A DNA stretch of 64,000 bases from the NCBI GenBank assembly GCA_037349315.1, contig JBAIAC010000019.1, positions 20,336,501 through 20,400,500 on the forward strand. Reading direction: 5' to 3'. Made by a program: the position numbers and the translations under genes. This document shows, piece by piece, positions 58,555 to 64,000 of the stretch (the stretch's first letter is position 1; each line of letters opens with the position of its first letter). Below the pieces are notes generated by a model. It did no database searches, was not told the origin of the DNA, and saw only the letters and a list, made by a program, of their open reading frames with translations. The DNA is from Chelydra serpentina. Taxonomy: Eukaryota > Chordata > Testudines > Chelydridae.

Positions 58555-58790
58555 TGTTGTCCAGTCCCAGCTTCTGGCAGTTGGAGGTGTAGGGAGACTC
58601 GGAGCATGGAGTTCAAACTCTGACCATCTTGGCTAATTTCCAATGATGGACCTATCCTCCATGAATTTATCAAATTCTCTTTTTAACCCAGTTATACTTT
58701 TGACTTTCACAATATACCATGCCAATGAGTTCCACAGGGTGTGTGAAGAATTACTTCCTTTTGTTTGTTTTAAATCATTCCAACAGAAAA
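58555..58790 (-). mobile_element. CR1/L3-like LINE 3' fragment
   Basis: tgaccatcttggctaatttc, caatgatggacctatcctcc, tgagttccacagggtgtgtg and gaagaattacttccttttgt follow a dispersed amniote CR1-group repeat read in reverse. Only the 3' part is present. Confidence 0.72.
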
Positions 58791-59689
58791 TTTCTGACCA
58801 GGTTACTTAGTAGGCTCAGTTTAATCTGAAATTAGTATAGTTGATATCTCAGTTTAACCTCTAAAATGTAAACACACTAATTTACATATAATATTTGACA
58901 GCAGTGTTGTAAAACTTAACAAGTTTGCAAAATGCTTTGAGATCCTCAGAGAAAGATGCTGTATTGCTGCAAAACAAAGCATTTTTATTTTAAAAGCCTA
59001 TATCATACCTTTGAGTCCCATCACTGTATTTTGTCATTTCTATGCAACTGGTAGAACTGGACTTGGAGACCTGAGTATCAACAAACCTGCTATTAACTTA
59101 GAACCTCAGAAGGAAATGTGATCACAGCATTAAAGTAAAAAACTTGCAATTGCTGAATTTTTTTAAAGGAGATACCTATGAAATATCCAAATCCAAGTTC
59201 TTATGAAATTACCTATTCACATGTAAATGCTTTTTACAGGGTTTATTGTCTGCTTTTAAAAAATCAAAACTATCTTTCAAAACAACTATGACTAGAAAGA
59301 AAGATATAACTTGTGAAGAGCTTTTTTGAGGACCCCACACTCTCAAAATCTTTTAGGTCATGTGTTTGCTTTCTGAAACATTTGGTAAGTAATAAGTGCT
59401 ATGGGAATATATTCACTCCATCTGGAATTAACAGATTCCTTTGTTCAATTATTCCTGAATTTTGAACCAGCAGACTTACTTAAAAGTATTTTGATTTTCT
59501 TTTAAAATAAATATTGTAAAGAAACAAAGCCCAAGAGCTTTGGAGAGAAGTTCTTATTAGTCTTCTCTTTGACTTCACAAGGAGTGAAGGTCTTAAAGTG
59601 GCAGCTGCCAAGTTTGATGTTTATTATTGGTTAGTGGGTTGTAGTGACCCATCATTTCGGTTCCCTTTTTTAATAAAATAAAAAAATAG
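58791..59689. other. Unannotated non-coding sequence
   Basis: Nothing recognised. Confidence 0.35.
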
Positions 59690-59811
59690 AGATGGAAAAA
59701 GAACTATTAAGTCATCTAATCCATCCCCCTGCCAATGTAGGATTGTTCCCTACAGTGTATGTTTCCAGTTCTTTGTCCAGGTTAAATTTGACATTATAGT
59801 TTAGAATCTGT
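59690..59811 (-). mobile_element. CR1/L3-like LINE 3' fragment
   Basis: gatggaaaaagaactattaa, gtcatctaatccatccccct and gccaatgtaggattgttccc are the reverse complement of a CR1-group 3' region. Confidence 0.72.
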
Positions 59812-60540
59812 TGGTCTGATGGGGGGTACAAGAACAAATGGAGATTTAACTCCTTACTCTTTCACCTCATCAGAGGGCTATATCATTCTGTCTCCACCTT
59901 TGGCTGCTCTAGTGGCCTCTTGATCTTTGTCTATATAGAGAAATGTATTAAAACATCATGCAGGTGCTACATATTTGCAGGTACTGTGGATCACTACCTC
60001 ATCCCTATAAAAGTTTAACTTTTGCTTGGGGAAGGCAGGACAGGGAAGGGAAAGGAAACATTCCTACCTTCCCACTTCCCTGATGCACTGTAGCACCCAG
60101 GAGTAAGATGTTGAGACCTAGCCACCTGCTCCTCCAGTAGCTTTATGAAAAGAGAGATTGTCCTTGATGACTTTTAAAAGCTTTAAAAAAAATATTTTAC
60201 TAGTGTTTGCTCTAAGTACCTTTGTAAAATTATTGTAAAAACAAAGTGGAATTTGCCAAATGACACACAATTCATGAAAATGGAAACAGAAGAAACTTTT
60301 GACATTGAAAATGTCATCAGTGAAAGGTTTGCAAATCAAAGCTCACTGAATTGAGTGGAGCTATACCTATTTTCATTTGTTGAGGATTTGGTCTTGTAAT
60401 ATTTTCTGTAACAAACTCCAGATATTTGCCTAGCTCACTATTTGTCAAAACTTTGCTTGATCCAAACATTCACTCAGATATACACAGAGAGAGATTTTAC
60501 TTCTACAGCTGGATTTCAGCTCAAATGTCAAAGACAATAT
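59812..60540. other. Unannotated non-coding sequence
   Basis: Nothing recognised. Confidence 0.35.
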
Positions 60541-60626
60541 GGGCCTCATTCTGCTCTCATTTACACCATTTTTAATCAAGAATATCTCCTGTGAAATGCA
60601 TGGAGTCACACTGGTAGAAATGGAAA
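60541..60626. mobile_element. Short palindromic MITE-like fragment
   Basis: gggcctcattctgctctcat and ttacaccatttttaatcaag on the left pair weakly with gagtcacactggtagaaatg on the right. Confidence 0.45.
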
Positions 60627-61659
60627 CCAAGCTGTATAGTTTAAGTCACTGAGCAGATTCAGCTAACTTGAAGAACCAGAAGTATGTGTCTCTGTGTACA
60701 TATACATAGTAGCTATACAATTGTTGTATCTGGTCTGGACAAACATTTGTAACTAATTAACCAAACTATGTATCCATACATATTGGGCTGACCCTCAGAT
60801 GCAGCCCAAATATAAGGAGCACAAGTCAAGGGCTGGTGTTCAAAAGTAGTGTAATGCTAATTTTTTCACTGCTGTTCCCCCTGGTCCTATTATTTTGCAC
60901 AATGATTCCCCTGCACTGTGTTTAAGCACCCAAAAGGCACCTAAATTACTCTAGCCTCTACCAGTCACACATGGCCAAACTGTAGCCAAGAATTAGTATG
61001 ACATCTGGCCAGGAGACACCTGGCCAGACCCTCCTTCCCTGAAATTCCAGAAGCAAGGAATATTTATGGTTTGCAAGTTCTACACTACTGCAGGATCACC
61101 CTTGCATTTCCCTGGGCTAGTTAAGCAAGGTTTGTAACCATATTACGCCATGCAGATAAAGTGACTACTGAGGATCTGGTATACATATTTACATGTGGAT
61201 CAGAAACAGAATATTAAGACATTTGTTTCACCATTTTTATATCTGTGAGAATATTTCAAACCCAATAACTAAAGATCTGCACAGCACTGGAAAGTTTATT
61301 CCATTGGAGGATTTCATGCATGTCTCTTTACTGTTGAGAGCTGATTCTTTAAGCCTTGTAGCGTGTGGGATTAGAGACTCACTGACCTATATAATAAAAC
61401 TGTAATGGAATGTGACAGATATTATAATTTTGTGCAATATCCTTGAAAAAAGTATTGAATTATATTTAATTATTTTTGGAGTCCATTGTATTAAGTGCAA
61501 ATATTATGGATTATTGTAGGCCTGGATGTTCAAAGGACTGTACTGAACAATACGCTAGATAAGAATGGTCTTTTGGGACAATACATGTGAAGTGGATTTA
61601 CTGAGAAATATGTATGGGGAAGTGAATGCAAATTTCTTCCCCCACCAGGTTATCTAAAA
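60627..61659. other. Unannotated non-coding sequence
   Basis: Nothing recognised. Confidence 0.35.
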
Positions 61660-62030
61660 ACCCAATCTTTTGAAGCTGAGACCTGGGAAGGGACCATTGT
61701 CTATTGATTATGTGTTTCCAGAATCTGAAGCTCAAAAGCCCAGGATAATGTAACCTATGCATGGGGGTTCTTGTTCTGAGCTCAGGCTGTTATGAACTTG
61801 TAACCACAGAAAAACCCCTCGGTGGGGTTTGAAGGATTGAATTCTACCAGAGCCCTTCTTGGAATTGGGGGTGATCTCCGATGAGCCTATTTTAGTTTGT
61901 GTGTAGGTTCTTTTATTGTGTTAAATATGTTTTTCCTGTAATACTTTCACCATAAGAATAAATGTGCTTGCTTAGAAAGAGCTTTATAGTAACATATAAC
62001 AGTGGGCAATTACACTGTTTATAGCCTCCG

Positions 62031-62061
<31 letters not shown>

Positions 62062-62280
62062 GCACAGATGCTGGCCTGTTTAGGCACTCTGGCTTGCTGG
62101 AAATAACACAATGTAGGCAGGGAACTGTGCAGGCTGGAAAATCCGAGTTAGAAGGGAGAGAGGTGAGGGTCTCTGCTCAAGAGAGGTGACAGCTGAGGAG
62201 CCAGGAGCATAGAGTGGGTGCCCTTCCTGGATCATGAGGGTAAATATAGGTGCCCTTGCCCTGAACTGTGACATCAAATA
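61660..62280 (+). mobile_element. LTR-like dispersed repeat with poly(A) signal
   Basis: The stretch matches my memory of a dispersed turtle repeat. Key words are aacccctcggtggggttt (a 7-bp hairpin at 61812-61830), ggtgatctccgatgagccta, AATAAA at 61957-61962 followed by tgtgcttgcttagaaagagc, and tatagcctccggggagagag leading into a (GA)n run at 62032-62062. A single AATAAA mid-element is LTR-like. I could not fix the ends or a target duplication, so the class is uncertain. Confidence 0.5.
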
Positions 62281-62466
62281 GGAAATATTTAGCAGAATCT
62301 TGCAGAATGACTGTAAATTGTTGCCCCTAGGACCGACAGCTTTAGTGGAGACTTTCTGTCAAAAATATATATGGATCTTTTCAAGTCAGAATCGTTCTCT
62401 GTGTCATCTTCCATGATTATTTTTTTTTAGAACAACATAGAAAAAACAGACATAGTTCATTTGAAG
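62281..62466. other. Unannotated non-coding sequence
   Basis: Nothing recognised. Confidence 0.35.
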
Positions 62467-62537
62467 GGGCCCAAGCTTGCAACCAATGAAATCAGTGAAA
62501 ATGTTGCCATTAATATCAATGGGAGCAGGATAGGACC
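62467..62537. mobile_element. Short palindromic MITE-like repeat
   Basis: ggcccaagcttgcaaccaat and tcaatgggagcaggatagga form inverted ends with a gttgccattaatatcaatgg centre. Confidence 0.5.
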
Positions 62538-64000
62538 TAAAATGGCTGTGTCCATGTGAGACTGATATACTTACTGCTTCTTATCTTCACTTATGAAGAC
62601 TGGAAAACTGAGTTTGTTATGAGAATAAACTAATTATTTTCAATTTGTAAATCTTTCTGGAAGTGCATATGTTCACATGCATACTTCACATTTTATACTG
62701 TCCCTTTTATATGATTTTCAATGCTCTTAAAATGTCATCTTTTTAATTATAAAAACTACTGCTACATGGAAAGGTTTTTAGCAAAAGCTAATAAAACAAA
62801 ATGATCATACAGAAATAGAGGAGAGTAAAGATAACAATGAAATATGATCGGTATATAAGGACAAATGAAGTGTATATTGATGAGAATGAGGCAAATCTAA
62901 ACTTTAAAGCAGCAGAATTTGTTTGCAAAGTTTGACTTAAAAGATACTGTAACTGGTTTGAAAAGAGGCCATTTCAAGGTTTTTTAGTTTATTGCACTGT
63001 TGCACTGTAGTTAGAACTACTGAATGATTTTGTGCTGTTGTTTGCTGAGATGACTAAGTTGTCATTTTTAATTAGCTTTGTGCTCTTCTCAAAGGCTAAT
63101 TACTTTACTTTTTATCAAGATTACTTGATTGCTAATGACAAGGGTGCCATGGTTACCTATTTTTAGAGAATTCCCCAACCTGCACAATTATATGATTTTC
63201 AGTTCCCTCTGGATTCTTTGTGCAGTAAAGCCTGCAGTGAAAATAATGGTTAAGAAAAATACATATTTGCTAATGATATCTGCAAAAGAAAGTGTCTCTT
63301 GTTTTTTGGCAGCAGGGCCATTGCTAACATATTTAGTCAATGTAAACAAACATTTCATTTGGTCTATCTCTCTCTCACTGATACCAGTGCGCCCCTATTA
63401 ACTTGAATAGAGTTGTACCAGGAGGATTGAATTTGAGAACAGAGACTGTATTCTGTCTTCTTTTTTTTCTACTTGTGCATCTTTCCTTTTCATCATGGAT
63501 CTTCTAAGATTCTGGACATGTGAATTGCCTGAAATGCATTCTTATTCCAAGCCATACAAATTACACAATCATATACTGGCATTCAGATAGAGTTCACCTT
63601 ATTGTGCATCAATATTGGCTAGAAGAGCACTTGAAACAAGTATCTGAATGGGGTACTTCCAGGTGAAATCTTTCCCCTCTTTAACCACTGGTAGATGAGT
63701 ATAATCTATTCTTGTTTCAGGCATCAGCCGCTGTAAAGGTGTTGCTGTTGTGAATGTTACCTCAGTCAGGGAGATTGTGATGGGGGGAAAATACTTCTTG
63801 TGCTTTTGACATTTTTAATAAATACAGTTATACACACAGAATCTCCATTTTATTTCTGTTGTGCTACACATAAATACACGTCAGATGTGTGGTAAACCAG
63901 AATGCTCCCAGGGGCTTGTCCTGAAAGAGGAAAGACACAATGATTTAGAGTCTGCATCTGCAACTCTTGCACCTGCTTCAGTTTCTACTGTTGGAGGAGA
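62538..64000. other. Unannotated non-coding sequence
   Basis: Nothing recognised. The 90-codon frame at 63129-63401 has no signature. Confidence 0.35.

Noticed and set aside
1..64000. CRISPR array, bacterial operons or phage modules
   Set aside because: No regularly spaced direct repeats with unique spacers, no ribosome-binding-site-led gene strings, and the repeat content is clearly vertebrate.

Overview
This window looks like non-coding DNA from a non-avian reptile, most probably a turtle. It is AT-rich and CpG-poor. The repeats are CR1-type LINE tails, tRNA-headed SINEs with a conserved 3' domain, a 5S-rRNA-headed SINE, many short palindromic DNA transposons (hAT, PIF/Harbinger-like, TA-target) and retroviral or Ty3/gypsy LTR remnants. 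That mixture is what turtle genomes carry. The species assignment is inference from repeat families I recognise. I found no host protein-coding exon, rRNA gene, tRNA gene or CRISPR array that I could defend. Almost all open frames are chance frames, frames inside repeats, or frames across microsatellites.

Layout. Positions 1-6.0 kb hold an AT-rich foldback repeat and the 3' end of a CR1 LINE. Positions 6.07-10.13 kb hold the only long coding-like block. It is a nearly full-length APE-type LINE of the RTE-like ('craniofacial development protein 2-like') group, with endonuclease, reverse transcriptase and a C-terminal C2HC finger. It carries two stops and one frameshift, and is bracketed by a probable 11-bp target duplication. 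Positions 11-25 kb are SINEs, foldback repeats, a hAT element with an 8-bp duplication (13.8 kb) and a 5S-derived SINE (24.8 kb). Positions 26.0-27.4 kb contain a decayed Ty3/gypsy gag on the minus strand between two related direct repeats. Positions 29.5-31.2 kb hold a TA-flanked MITE, then an 882-bp insertion with a perfect 15-bp duplication that itself carries a Harbinger-like MITE, and a long TGTGTC tract.

A 672-bp solo LTR with 5-bp duplications sits at 37.4-38.07 kb. Positions 46.2-47.07 kb hold two related GC-rich hAT-type elements, each with a perfect 8-bp duplication. Positions 50.68-51.16 kb hold an internally deleted hAT that still carries its hATC dimerisation segment. Positions 58.1-58.35 kb contain a cluster of five ZNF143/THAP11-like motifs, the best candidate regulatory element. 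CR1 tails, another LTR-like repeat and foldback elements fill the rest.

The features do not form a pathway. The story is layered transposition: LINE-mediated insertions with 11-15 bp duplications, hAT insertions with 8-bp duplications, and nesting of one in another, which allows relative dating. Family names rest on pattern recognition, not on a database search.
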